A stretch of DNA of 51,241 nt from Pseudomonadota bacterium (GCA_023458315.1 JAEXAH010000092.1:1-51241), one strand, 5' to 3'; counted from the first letter of the stretch, positions 1 through 7,843 are shown. Numbers and translations: made by a program. Notes: generated by a model from the sequence alone, not told the origin.

Positions 1-184
1 CATCATAATCAAGGCGAAGGGGGATCGGTGCGGCCACTGCAAACCTCCGGCTGTTTGCCAGAGTGACTCACATTTGGCCGCTCATGGGAATCCCCGCCGT
101 GAGTCGCCGTCAGCGCAGGCTGGTATAAATGGTTGGGTAGCAACCTTCCCCGCCAATCCGCGAAGAACCTTTTTGTTGACCGCC
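1..184. other. Window edge, no gene seen
   Basis: No convincing coding frame, tRNA or terminator is visible here. Open frames in this stretch are short, proline- and arginine-rich and lack ribosome binding sites. It lies downstream of sugE and may hold the 5' region of a neighbour outside the window. Confidence 0.5.
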
Positions 185-514
185 CTACGCCTGCGATGCG
201 GCCTTGAGGCCGACGACGCCGACCACGATCACCGCCATGAAGAACAGGCGTGTCCAGCCCAGCGGCTCGCCCAGGGCGATGATGCCGATGGCGGCGACGC
301 CGACGGCGCCCAGGCCGGTCCAGACCGCATAGGCGGTGCCCGCCGGGATGCCGCGCATGGCGAACGACAGCATGGTCATGTTCAGCGCCGTCAGGCCGAT
401 GGCCACCGGCCATGCCACCAGCGGGCGCACGGTGGTGAACTTGATGGACACCGCCCAGGCGATTTCCACCACGCAGGACAGCAACAGGATGATCCAATAG
501 GGGGAAAGCGACAC
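185..514 (-). CDS. sugE: SugE/Gdx-type small multidrug resistance (SMR) exporter
   Basis: A 109-residue, four-helix inner-membrane protein of the SMR family. The conserved membrane glutamate is E17 in helix 1 (VVEIAW), the residue that couples proton antiport to substrate. The GTAYAVWTGLGAVG segment is typical of the SugE/Gdx branch, which exports guanidinium and quaternary ammonium compounds, rather than the EmrE branch. The start is GTG, with GGAGG seven bases upstream. It sits 111 bp behind oxyR on the same strand, so the two may be co-transcribed. I looked for a guanidine riboswitch upstream and saw none. The family is certain; the substrate is inferred from the branch motif. Confidence 0.9.
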   Translation of the reverse strand: MSLSPYWIILLLSCVVEIAWAVSIKFTTVRPLVAWPVAIGLTALNMTMLSFAMRGIPAGTAYAVWTGLGAVGVAAIGIIALGEPLGWTRLFFMAVIVVGVVGLKAASQA

Positions 515-625
515 GTTGGTCCTCCGCCGTTTCCAAGGAAAAGGCGGGCTCGGTCGATCAGGCCCCCGCCGGAAACCCGCGAAGAAGCGAGGGGCGGCCT
601 CTCTTAACGCCCCCGGGCCGGAAAC

Positions 626-1513
626 TCAACCCTTCAACACCTCGGCCAAGGCGCGGAAATCCGCCTTGCGCGGCGAGCTGGGGCGCCAAGCCAGACCGAT
701 GCCGCGCACGCCCGCATCGGCGATGGGCCGCGTCACCAGATTGGTTCCGGCCAGCACGCCGCATTCCACCGCCATCCGCGGCAGCAGGGTGACGCCCAGG
801 CCGTTGGCTACCATCTGCACCAGGGTCGGCAGGCTGGTGCCCAGCACGCCCTCGCCGCGCGCCGGACCGGGCAGGTGGCAGGCGGCCAAAGCGTGGTCGC
901 GCAGGCAATGGCCTTCTTCCAGCAGCAGCAATTCCGCCCCCACCAGATCGGCCGAGCGCAGATTCTGCTTGGCCGCCAGCGGATGGTCGGGCGGGCAGGC
1001 CAGCACGAACGGGTCTTCCGACACTTCCAGCGTCTCGATGTCGGGGGCGTGATAGGGCAGGGCGATCAGCACCACGTCCAAATCGCCGCTGCCCAGGCGT
1101 TCCAGCAGCCGCGCCGTCAGATCCTCGCGCAGATACAGCCGCAGGCCGGGATGGGTGGCGCGCAGGCGCGGCAGCACGCGCGGCAGCAGGAACGGGCCGA
1201 TGGTCGGAATGACGCCGAGCCGCAACGGTCCCGACAGCGGTTCGGCGGCGGCGGCGGCCAGATCGGCGATTTCCTCGGCGCCGCGCAGCACCTGATGGGC
1301 GCGGGCCACCACTTCCTCGCCCAACGGCGTCAGCATGACCTTGCGCTTGGTGCGCTCCACCAGCACCACCCCCAGCAGGTTCTCCAGTTCCTGCAACCCG
1401 GCCGACAGGGTGGATTGGGTGGCCAGACATGCCTCGGCGGCACGGCCGAAATGCCGGTGCTCGGCCAGGGCCACCAGATAGCGCAACTGGCGCAGGGTGG
1501 GCAGGATCTTCAT
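626..1513 (-). CDS. oxyR: OxyR, hydrogen-peroxide-sensing LysR-family regulator
   Basis: A 295-residue LysR-type regulator with an N-terminal winged helix-turn-helix (about residues 1-65) and a C-terminal sensing domain. It is assigned to OxyR because the motif GHCLRDHALAAC carries two cysteines nine residues apart (C203 and C212), matching the C199/C208 peroxide-sensing disulfide pair of E. coli OxyR, and because the flanking segments (EDPFVLACPPDHPLA, NGLGVTLLP) also match that family. GGAGG lies seven bases before the ATG. The catalase or alkyl hydroperoxide genes often placed beside oxyR are absent; sugE follows instead. An AT-rich dyad upstream could be its own operator. Confidence 0.93.
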   Translation of the reverse strand: MKILPTLRQLRYLVALAEHRHFGRAAEACLATQSTLSAGLQELENLLGVVLVERTKRKVMLTPLGEEVVARAHQVLRGAEEIADLAAAAAEPLSGPLRLGVIPTIGPFLLPRVLPRLRATHPGLRLYLREDLTARLLERLGSGDLDVVLIALPYHAPDIETLEVSEDPFVLACPPDHPLAAKQNLRSADLVGAELLLLEEGHCLRDHALAACHLPGPARGEGVLGTSLPTLVQMVANGLGVTLLPRMAVECGVLAGTNLVTRPIADAGVRGIGLAWRPSSPRKADFRALAEVLKG

Positions 1514-1529
1514 CTGATCGCCTCCGTCG

Positions 1530-1570
1530 ATTTCTAAAAATCAAACAATAAATTGGATCAATCAGTCAAG
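1530..1570 (-). promoter_or_regulatory. AT-rich oxyR promoter region with a CAATAAATTG dyad
   Basis: This is an AT-rich island in otherwise GC-rich DNA, ending about 17 bp before the oxyR start. It contains the palindrome CAATAAATTG (1546-1555) with partly symmetric flanks. LysR-family regulators commonly bind such dyads and repress their own genes, so an autoregulatory OxyR site is plausible. No clear -35/-10 pair was identified. Confidence 0.35.
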
Positions 1571-1589
1571 CCCCGCTATGGTTCTTGCA

Positions 1590-1687
1590 TCGCATCCCCC
1601 TTCCCCCCGAACCCCAACGGGGATGCGACAGCGGGCCTCCCCCTTCCCTCCCCTCCCCCCGTATGGGGATCGGGGAGGCCCCCATAC
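1590..1687. repeat. Two hairpins in the oxyR-asd gap
   Basis: TCGCATCCCC (1590-1599) is matched by GGGGATGCGA (1619-1628), and GTATGGGG (1661-1668) by CCCCATAC (1680-1687). Both are perfect inverted repeats. They lie between the asd terminator and the oxyR promoter. They may be degraded intergenic palindromes; no function is evident. Confidence 0.5.
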
Positions 1688-1711
1688 CTCTTCATGCCGC
1701 TCTCCCTGAAC

Positions 1712-1747
1712 GAAAAAAGCGGCGGAGCCCACCGGGCTCCGCCGCCT
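1712..1747 (-). terminator. Rho-independent terminator of asd
   Basis: A GC-rich stem (GGCGGAGCCC with GGGCTCCGCC, three-base loop, extended by GC pairs) is followed on the minus strand by six T residues (1713-1718). It sits about 20 bp after the asd stop codon. Confidence 0.85.
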
Positions 1748-1766
1748 TTCGTCGTCGTGACGGCGA

Positions 1767-2786
1767 TTACTTCTTCAGGTAGTCGCGGATCAGCACCTCG
1801 GCGATCTGCACGGCGTTCAGGGCCGCGCCCTTGCGCAGATTGTCCGACACGCACCAGAACGACAGGCCGTTGTCGATGGTCGGGTCCTGGCGGATGCGGC
1901 TGACGAAGGTGGCGTCCTCGCCCACGCATTCGATGGGGGTGATGTAGCCGCCGGGCTCGTGGCGATCCAGCACGATGATGCCGGGGGCGGCCTCCAGGGC
2001 GGCGCGGGCTTCTTCCACCGACACCGACTTCTCGAACTCGACGTTGATGGATTCCGAATGGCCGACGAACACCGGCACGCGCACGCAGGTGGCGTTCACC
2101 TTGATCTTGGGGTCCAGGATCTTCTTGGTTTCGACCACCATCTTCCATTCTTCCTTGGTCGAGCCGTCATCCATGAAGACGTCGATCTGCGGAATCAGGT
2201 TGAAGGCGATGGGCTTGGCGAACTTCTGCGGCTCGCGGGCGTCGTTGACATAGACGCCGCGGGTCTGCTCGAACAATTCGTCCATGCCTTCCTTGCCGGC
2301 GCCGGACACCGACTGATAGGTCGAAACGACCACGCGCTTGATGATGCCAAGCTGATGCAGCGGCTTCAGCGCCACCACCATCTGGATGGTCGAGCAATTG
2401 GGGTTGGCGATGATGCCCTTGGTCTTGTACTGGGCGATCGCCTCGGGGTTCACTTCCGGCACCACCAGCGGAATGTCGGGGTCCATGCGGAAATGCGAGG
2501 TGTTGTCCACCACCACGCAGCCGGCAGCGGCGGCGCGCGGCGAGTGGATGGCCGAAACCTTGGCGCCGGGCGACGACAGGGCGATATCGGTGCCGGTGAA
2601 GTCGTACTTCTCCAGGTCCTGGACCTTGAGGATCTTGTCGTCGCCGAAAGACACTTCGCGGCCGACCGAACGGGCCGAGGCCAGCGCCACCACCTCGTCG
2701 GCGGGGAAATCGCGCTCGGCCAGAATCTTCAGGATTTCACGACCCACGTTGCCGGTGGCGCCGATGACAGCAACCTTGTAACCCAT
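1767..2786 (-). CDS. asd: Aspartate-semialdehyde dehydrogenase
   Basis: A 339-residue cytoplasmic enzyme that reduces aspartyl-4-phosphate to aspartate semialdehyde with NADPH, the branch point to lysine, diaminopimelate, threonine and methionine. The N-terminal GATGNVGREIL is the nucleotide-binding loop. The catalytic cysteine is C131 in NPNCST. Length and motifs are normal for the family. The ATG follows AGGGATC, a short-spaced ribosome binding site. It is transcribed alone, between a 3' terminator and an upstream hairpin that probably ends the preceding small gene. Confidence 0.96.
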   Translation of the reverse strand: MGYKVAVIGATGNVGREILKILAERDFPADEVVALASARSVGREVSFGDDKILKVQDLEKYDFTGTDIALSSPGAKVSAIHSPRAAAAGCVVVDNTSHFRMDPDIPLVVPEVNPEAIAQYKTKGIIANPNCSTIQMVVALKPLHQLGIIKRVVVSTYQSVSGAGKEGMDELFEQTRGVYVNDAREPQKFAKPIAFNLIPQIDVFMDDGSTKEEWKMVVETKKILDPKIKVNATCVRVPVFVGHSESINVEFEKSVSVEEARAALEAAPGIIVLDRHEPGGYITPIECVGEDATFVSRIRQDPTIDNGLSFWCVSDNLRKGAALNAVQIAEVLIRDYLKK

Positions 2787-2847
2787 GATCCCTTTTCTCC
2801 GTAGTCTGGAGCCCTGGTTTTCGTCCCGAGCGCCTTCCCATTACGCG

Positions 2848-2872
2848 AAAGCCCGCGGGACTGTCCGCGGGC
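2848..2872 (-). terminator. Probable terminator behind the 40-residue ORF
   Basis: GCCCGCGG (2851-2858) pairs with CCGCGGGC (2865-2872) around a six-base loop. On the minus strand only three T residues follow. It lies 31 bp after the stop of the small ORF at 2903-3025 and about 60 bp before asd, so it would separate the two. Confidence 0.55.
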
Positions 2873-2902
2873 CTTGATGCAGTCGTGACGAACCGGCCCG
2901 CG

Positions 2903-3025
2903 CTAGTCGGTGATCTTGGTGCCGGTTTTAGTGGTGATAACGATTTCAGAGGTCATAACAGGTGTCGCGCCCTGGGCGGTGCCCAGGTCGGCAATCGCGG
3001 CGGCGATGGCGAAGCGACCAGACAT
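2903..3025 (-). CDS. Small ORF of 40 residues, unknown function
   Basis: This short frame starts ATG TCT GGT CGC and ends with GCACCAAGATCACCGACTAG. The product begins MSGRFAIAAA and ends with the threonine- and lysine-rich TTKTGTKITD. GGAGG lies ten bases before the ATG; an earlier out-of-frame ATG is only two bases from it and yields a poorer 26-residue peptide. A hairpin follows the stop as a likely terminator. Codon choice is like that of its neighbours, with some A/T-ending codons. I do not recognise the family. It is 77 bp behind the chemoreceptor gene and may have its own transcript. The N-terminus is mildly hydrophobic but too weak for a clear signal peptide. A secreted or modified peptide is possible but only a guess. 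Confidence 0.5.
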   Translation of the reverse strand: MSGRFAIAAAIADLGTAQGATPVMTSEIVITTKTGTKITD

Positions 3026-3035
3026 GAAAACATGA

Positions 3036-3048
3036 CCTCCGTAGGAGG
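3036..3048 (-). promoter_or_regulatory. Hairpin that masks the ribosome binding site of the 40-residue ORF
   Basis: On the minus strand CCTCC-TAC-GGAGG forms a five-pair stem with a three-base loop. The right arm is the only good Shine-Dalgarno sequence for the ORF at 2903-3025, so the stem could limit its translation. Confidence 0.45.
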
Positions 3049-3102
3049 GTAAGCTTTACCGCAACGCAACGGCCGGACGCAAGGGCTTTGCGCCCCTGAA
3101 TC

Positions 3103-4413
3103 CTATTGATTCCGGATGCCCGAGCAGACGCGGCCGACGAAGGCGTCGATGTCGTCGTTCATGCCCACCGTGCGCGACGCCAGATCGCCCGCCGCCACCA
3201 GCACCTGATTGGCGGCCTCGGTGGCGGTGCCCGCCACCTCGCTGACTTCGCCGATGGTGTTGGCGACGGTCTGCACGCTGGCCGCCACGTCGCGGATGGA
3301 CCGGCTGATCTCGGCCACCGCCGCCGATTGCTGTTCGGTGGCGGCGGCGATGCCGGTGGAATTGTCGTTGATGTCGCGGATCATGCCGGCGATGGCGCGC
3401 ACCGCCTCGACGGCGGCGCCGGTGGCCTCGCGCATGCCCATGATCTGGGCCGAGATGTCGTCGGTGGCGCGGCTGGTCTGGTTGGCCAGATGCTTGACCT
3501 CGTTGGCGACCACCGCGAAGCCCTTGCCCGCCTCGCCCGCGCGGGCCGCCTCGATGGTGGCGTTCAGCGCCAGCAGATTGGTCTGGCTGGCGATCTCGGT
3601 GATCATGTTGACCACGTCGCCGATCTTCTGCGCCGCTTCCAGCAGGCCGTGGATGGCGGAATCGGTTTCGCCCGCCACCCGCACGGTTTCTTGGGCCATA
3701 TCGGCCGATTGCTGAATGCGCGACGCCACTTCGCGGATGCCGTTGGCCACCTGTTCGGCGGCGGCGGCCACGCCTTCCACATGGGCCGAGGCATCGCCCG
3801 CCGCCTCGGCCACGGTGGCCGAACGCTGGCTGGCATGGCCGGCGATGTCGCTCATCTGCTGGGCGGTGGCTTCCAGTTCGGTGGCGGTGCTGGCCACCGC
3901 CTGGCTCATGTGCTTGATGGTGTTGCCGACGCCGGTGGCCTCGGTGACGAATTCCTTGCTCTTGCGCTCCATGCCCGCCAGGGCGCCGTTGATCAGGCGC
4001 GCGTGGTCCGAGAACTCGCCGACCAGGCCGTTCAGCAGGATGTGGCGGAAATAGCGGCCCTCGGCGGTCTTCGCCATGGCGGCGTCGGCCTCCTTGGTGA
4101 AGGCTTCGGTCAGGTCCAGCAGACGGTTGATGGCGTGCTCGACCTCGCCCAGCACGCCGCCTTCGGTGATGCCGACCACGCGGGCGTCCAGCCGCCCCTG
4201 CGCCGCCTGGGTCAGCACGGCATGGCTGCGGTGGGCGCTGGTGCGGGTGCGCACCAGGAAGAACAGCCCGGCGGCGCCGCACAGCAGCACCAGGGCGGCC
4301 ACCGCCGCCTGGACCATGTCGCCGGACAGCAGTTCCAGCACCAGCAGGACCAGCCCGACCGTCATGGTCGCGGCCGAGGTCCACAGCGCCTTAGAGAGCG
4401 AAGACGAATTCAT
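3103..4413 (-). CDS. Methyl-accepting chemotaxis protein without a periplasmic domain (Aer-like partner)
   Basis: A 436-residue chemoreceptor. Two closely spaced membrane helices (about 13-30 and 34-54) leave almost no periplasmic loop, so it cannot sense an external ligand in the usual way. A HAMP-like stretch and a long coiled-coil signalling domain follow, with the conserved hairpin tip (EIASQTNLLALNATIEAARAG), which contacts CheA and CheW. The chosen ATG overlaps the end of the upstream PAS gene by 23 bp, implying translational coupling; an in-frame start 36 bp earlier lies deeper in that gene. The pair looks like a split Aer, with the PAS sensor on a separate polypeptide. Redox or oxygen sensing is inferred from that partner. 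Confidence 0.88.
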   Translation of the reverse strand: MNSSSLSKALWTSAATMTVGLVLLVLELLSGDMVQAAVAALVLLCGAAGLFFLVRTRTSAHRSHAVLTQAAQGRLDARVVGITEGGVLGEVEHAINRLLDLTEAFTKEADAAMAKTAEGRYFRHILLNGLVGEFSDHARLINGALAGMERKSKEFVTEATGVGNTIKHMSQAVASTATELEATAQQMSDIAGHASQRSATVAEAAGDASAHVEGVAAAAEQVANGIREVASRIQQSADMAQETVRVAGETDSAIHGLLEAAQKIGDVVNMITEIASQTNLLALNATIEAARAGEAGKGFAVVANEVKHLANQTSRATDDISAQIMGMREATGAAVEAVRAIAGMIRDINDNSTGIAAATEQQSAAVAEISRSIRDVAASVQTVANTIGEVSEVAGTATEAANQVLVAAGDLASRTVGMNDDIDAFVGRVCSGIRNQ

Positions 4414-4915
4414 CGTAGGGCACCCCCAGCGCCTGAAGCTTGTCCACAAGGGCCTTGAACCCTGCTTCCATCCCCTGCTTGCGGTCTTGGTGCGCCGCTT
4501 CGATGTTCAGCAATTCCGCGTACAGCGCCTCGGCCTTGGCGACCGATTCCGGGCGCGGGCTGCGGCGGTTGGAATGATAGCTGACGATGTTGCCCTGGCC
4601 GTCGAAGGTGGGCGTGACGTGGGCCAGCACCCAGTAATGGTCGCCGTTCTTCGAGCGGTTGACCACGTAGGCGAAAATCTCGTTGCCCGACTGCACGGTG
4701 TCCCACAGCAGCTTGAACACGCACCGCGGCATGGCCGGGTGGCGGATGATGCTGTGCGGCTGGCCGATGATCTCGCTTTCGGCATAGCCCGCCATGCGCA
4801 GGAAGACTTCGTTGGCGTAGATGATGCGGCCCTTGGGATCGGTCTTGCTGACGATGATCTCGTCAACCCCGAAGGTCCGTTCCACACCCGTCAAATTGAC
4901 GCCCGACCGTGCCAT
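4391..4915 (-). CDS. Stand-alone Aer-type PAS domain protein
   Basis: A 174-residue soluble protein. Residues 15-118 form a PAS domain closely resembling the FAD-binding PAS of the aerotaxis receptor Aer: it has the segments HSIIRHPAMPR and KNGDHYWVLA and a tryptophan (W71) where Aer has its FAD-contacting one. The rest (about 122-165) is helical. The gene overlaps the downstream chemoreceptor gene by 23 bp. The ATG at 4915 is preferred to a GTG 39 bp upstream because GGGGGGAT directly precedes it, much as for the other receptor gene in this window. It probably senses redox state or oxygen through FAD and signals through the neighbouring receptor. FAD binding is inferred from motifs. Confidence 0.85.
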   Translation of the reverse strand: MARSGVNLTGVERTFGVDEIIVSKTDPKGRIIYANEVFLRMAGYAESEIIGQPHSIIRHPAMPRCVFKLLWDTVQSGNEIFAYVVNRSKNGDHYWVLAHVTPTFDGQGNIVSYHSNRRSPRPESVAKAEALYAELLNIEAAHQDRKQGMEAGFKALVDKLQALGVPYDEFVFAL

Positions 4916-5077
4916 ATCCCCCCCGGATTGGCTGAAACCCCAGGCCCCGCGCACCCGTCGCCGGAATGCGCGAGTCCCACATAGAACCTGTACCCCGCTG
5001 ACACTTAACCGATGCTTAAGGCGGGATCAACATTGTCACCGCCTTTGTGTGCAATATTTCATCTGAACGAAGGCAAT

Positions 5078-5110
5078 AAGACAATGCGTTGATTTCCGGA
5101 CGATTGTCTT
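5078..5110. repeat. Inverted repeat AAGACAAT-N17-ATTGTCTT
   Basis: Perfect 8-base arms (5078-5085 and 5103-5110) flank a 17-base spacer in the divergent gap between the PAS gene and rlmJ. The region is AT-rich relative to the window. It could be an operator dyad or an mRNA hairpin. Confidence 0.45.
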
Positions 5111-5180
5111 AACCACAAGTATCGGGCCTTCACCGTAGTGCTTCTTGCGTCGCGGCGCGATTTGCCGCACAACCTGGGCC

Positions 5181-6023
5181 ATGAACTACCGCCACGCCTA
5201 TCACGCCGGCAATTTCGCCGACGTCCAGAAACACGCAATCCTCGCGCTGATCGTCGAGCACCTGAAGCGCAAGGACGCCGCCTTCCGCTATATCGACACC
5301 CATGCGGGCATCGGCGCCTACGATCTTGGCTCGGAACAGGCGGAAAAGACCTGGGAATGGCGCGACGGCATCGGCCGCGTGCTGGCCGAGGCATCGCCGC
5401 CCGAGGAACTGGCGCCCTATCTGGCGGCGGTCGAGGCGGTCAATCCCGGCGGCGGCGTGCTGCATTATCCCGGTTCCCCGGCGGTGGTGGCGGCGCTGGT
5501 GCGGCCCATGGACAGGCTGGCGCTGTGCGAACTGCACCCCGAGGACGCGGAAACCCTGCGCCGCCGCTTCCGCGCCGACGCGCGGGTCGGCGTGCACCAC
5601 ATGGACGGCTATACCGCGCTGAAAGCCATGCTGCCGCCGCCCGAGCGGCGCGGTCTGGTGCTGATCGACCCGCCGTTCGAGCAGCGCGACGAATTCGCCG
5701 CCCTGCGCAGGGGGCTGGCCCAGGCGCTGAAGCGGTGGTCCACCGGCCTGTACGCCCTGTGGTACCCCATCAAGGCGCGCGAGCCGGTGGCCCGCTTTCA
5801 CGCCGACCTGGCCATGCTGGGCCTGCCCAAGACCCTGGTGGCGGAAATCATGGTGAACGGCGACGATGCCCCCGACCGCCTGAACGGCGCCGGGCTGGTG
5901 CTGGTCAACCCGCCGTGGAAGCTGGACGAGGCGCTGGGCAACCTGCTGCCGTGGCTGGCCCGCATCCTCTCTCCGGACCAGGGCTTTCACCGTTTGGACT
6001 GGCTGGTTCCCGAGACCACATAA
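5181..6023 (+). CDS. rlmJ: 23S rRNA (adenine-2030-N6)-methyltransferase RlmJ
   Basis: A 280-residue protein, the same length as E. coli RlmJ. It opens with MNYRHAYHAGNFADV, the hallmark N-terminus of the family, and carries LIDPPFEQRDEF, containing the DPPF catalytic motif of N6-adenine methyltransferases. It uses S-adenosylmethionine to methylate A2030 of 23S rRNA. The start was placed at this conserved ATG rather than the in-frame ATG 36 bp upstream. It is divergent from the aerotaxis pair, and the next gene is 100 bp downstream. Confidence 0.95.
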   Translation: MNYRHAYHAGNFADVQKHAILALIVEHLKRKDAAFRYIDTHAGIGAYDLGSEQAEKTWEWRDGIGRVLAEASPPEELAPYLAAVEAVNPGGGVLHYPGSPAVVAALVRPMDRLALCELHPEDAETLRRRFRADARVGVHHMDGYTALKAMLPPPERRGLVLIDPPFEQRDEFAALRRGLAQALKRWSTGLYALWYPIKAREPVARFHADLAMLGLPKTLVAEIMVNGDDAPDRLNGAGLVLVNPPWKLDEALGNLLPWLARILSPDQGFHRLDWLVPETT

Positions 6024-6123
6024 CCAAGTGTATAGGCGACCTACGCCATTTCCCCATTCAGTTGAATCGAAAAAAACAGGCACACTGGTTCCCAGGTCAA
6101 GACCACCGACCGGGGGATCGACC

Positions 6124-6492
6124 ATGCTGGTGCAGTGGCAAAAAGATTTCGAAAGCGGCCACGCCGCCACCGACAGCGAACACCGCGAGGTGGTGGACCT
6201 GCTGAACGCGCTGGACGCCGAATTGCGGGCGGGCGCGCCACCCGAAGCCATCGACCGGGCGCTGGACGATCTGGCCCGCGCCCTGGCCGACCATCTGCAC
6301 GCCGAACATCACGCGGTCGAGCGGGTTCACGCCCTGCGCCGCGCGATCCTGGACGGCGGCCAGCCCGACCACCACGACCTGCGCGCCCTGGCCCATTGGT
6401 GGCTGGAGCACCTGTGCGGCCAGGATTGCGCCGAATCAAACGCCCTTTACAACGCCGTGACGTTGACGCAATCCACCCGCCAGCCGTCCTGA
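6124..6492 (+). CDS. Atypical hemerythrin-like protein
   Basis: A 122-residue protein resembling bacteriohemerythrin, a four-helix protein that binds oxygen at a di-iron centre. Recognisable ligands are H20 (in TDSEH, where most relatives have DxQH), H57 and E61 (HLHAE), and H96 and D101 (WWLEHLCGQD). The third helix is shortened and lacks the usual histidine pair; only H69 is nearby. It may therefore bind iron differently or not at all. The start at MLVQW fits the family and is preceded by GGGGGATCG. Its last 46 bp overlap the 3' end of cobC on the other strand. Location near an aerotaxis-like pair hints at oxygen biology but is not proof. Confidence 0.75.
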   Translation: MLVQWQKDFESGHAATDSEHREVVDLLNALDAELRAGAPPEAIDRALDDLARALADHLHAEHHAVERVHALRRAILDGGQPDHHDLRALAHWWLEHLCGQDCAESNALYNAVTLTQSTRQPS

Positions 6493-7061
6493 GTGCCCTC
6501 GATCCGGGTCAGCGACAGCGGCTGGATGGAAAAACGCAGCGCCTGGGCCGGTTCCAGCCCCAAGGCCATGGCCAGCGCCGCGCGGATGGTGCCCGCATGC
6601 ACCACCGCCACCACGTCGCGGCCGGGATAGTCGTCGGACAGGCGGCACAGGGCGCGCCGCACCCGGGCGCAGACCAGGGCGAAGCTTTCGCCCTCGGGCG
6701 GGCAGGTTTCCGCCGGATCCTGCCAAAAGGCGGCCAGATCGGGGTCCTTGGCGGTTTCCAGCTCCAGCCAGCTTTTGCCCTGCCAGCGGCCGAAATCCTG
6801 TTCCATCAGATCGGGCTCGATCACCGGCGGCGGCAACAGCAGACCGGCGGCCTCCAGCGCCCCGGCGGTCTGGCGGCAACGCACCAGCCCGCTTTCCACC
6901 AGCACCGCATTGGCCGGAATGCGCCGGGCCAGTTGCTGGAAATCCTCGTCGTCCGAAGTGTCGCAGGCCACATCCAACTGGCCGCTGATACGGCCATGCG
7001 GACACGGCACCGGGGCGTGGCGCACCAGCCACCAGCGGGTGTCACGCGAAATCCTGCTCAT
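6447..7061 (-). CDS. cobC: Histidine phosphatase family protein, probable alpha-ribazole phosphatase
   Basis: A 204-residue member of the phosphoglycerate-mutase-like histidine phosphatases. The nucleophile motif is LVRHAP (R14, H15), and the second histidine is in VVHAGT. Its ATG overlaps the cobS stop as ATGA, so it is translated with cobS. That position, with cobT beside it, supports CobC, which dephosphorylates alpha-ribazole phosphate in lower-ligand assembly of cobalamin. The family is certain; the substrate is inferred from context. Confidence 0.82.
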   Translation of the reverse strand: MSRISRDTRWWLVRHAPVPCPHGRISGQLDVACDTSDDEDFQQLARRIPANAVLVESGLVRCRQTAGALEAAGLLLPPPVIEPDLMEQDFGRWQGKSWLELETAKDPDLAAFWQDPAETCPPEGESFALVCARVRRALCRLSDDYPGRDVVAVVHAGTIRAALAMALGLEPAQALRFSIQPLSLTRIEGTQDGWRVDCVNVTAL

Positions 7062-7843
7062 GCCCATGCTCCCGCCGCCGCCAGCAGCACCGCCGCCTCG
7101 GCCATCTGTTGAATCGCCCCCAGCACGTCGCCGGTGAAACCGCCCAGCATTCGCCGGGCCAGCACCACCACGCCCCATGCCGCCGCCAGGGCCGCCAGTA
7201 CCGCCAGCGGCGCCGCCAGTCCCAGACCGGCCAGGGCCAGGGCGATGCCCAGCATGGCGGCGGTGGCGGCGATGGTGGCGTCGGGCTGCCCCGCCCCGGC
7301 GCCCAGACCGTCGGCGCGGGCGGGCGGCATGATCTGCATGGATGCCGGGATCAACGCCCGCGACCACGCCGCCGCCGCCACCAGCGCCCCCAGCCCGGCC
7401 AGAGCCGACGGCGCCGCCGCCAGGGCGGCGGCGCGCAGGCCGATGCTGAACACCAGCGCCAGCACGCCATAGGCACCGGAACGGGAATCGCGCATCACCT
7501 CCAGCCGCTGGTCGCGGCCGCCGCGCGCCCCCATGCCGTCGGCGGTGTCGGCCAAGCCATCCTCGTGCAAGGCCCCGGTCAGCAGCACCCCGGCCAGCAC
7601 CGCCAGCAGCGCCGCCACCAGCGGCGGCAGCACTGCATGGGCCAGGACGAAGACCAGCCCGGCGCCCAGGCCGATCCCGGCGCCGACCAGCGGAAACAGC
7701 CGCATGGAACGGGCCAGGCTGCCCGGCGGCAGCAGCCCGCAATCGGGCAGCGGCACCCGCGTCAGGAACGTGGCGGCCAGATGCAGTTCGGACAGCAATC
7801 CGGGCGGCGGCGTCTCGGGGGGGGTGGGGGGCAGGTCTGTCAT
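7058..7843 (-). CDS. cobS: Adenosylcobinamide-GDP ribazoletransferase (cobalamin synthase)
   Basis: A 261-residue polytopic membrane protein. It joins adenosylcobinamide-GDP with alpha-ribazole in the last steps of cobalamin synthesis. Family markers are AATFLTRVPLP near the N-terminus and the acidic motif HEDGLADTADG, which binds the metal. It overlaps cobC by four bases (ATGA) and is divergent from cobT across only 78 bp, too short for a cobalamin riboswitch. Confidence 0.95.
   Translation of the reverse strand: MTDLPPTPPETPPPGLLSELHLAATFLTRVPLPDCGLLPPGSLARSMRLFPLVGAGIGLGAGLVFVLAHAVLPPLVAALLAVLAGVLLTGALHEDGLADTADGMGARGGRDQRLEVMRDSRSGAYGVLALVFSIGLRAAALAAAPSALAGLGALVAAAAWSRALIPASMQIMPPARADGLGAGAGQPDATIAATAAMLGIALALAGLGLAAPLAVLAALAAAWGVVVLARRMLGGFTGDVLGAIQQMAEAAVLLAAAGAWA

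Noticed and set aside
515..625. Possible guanidine riboswitch ahead of sugE
   Set aside because: No pair of hairpins with ACGR loops is present; only one ACGG occurs, outside a hairpin.
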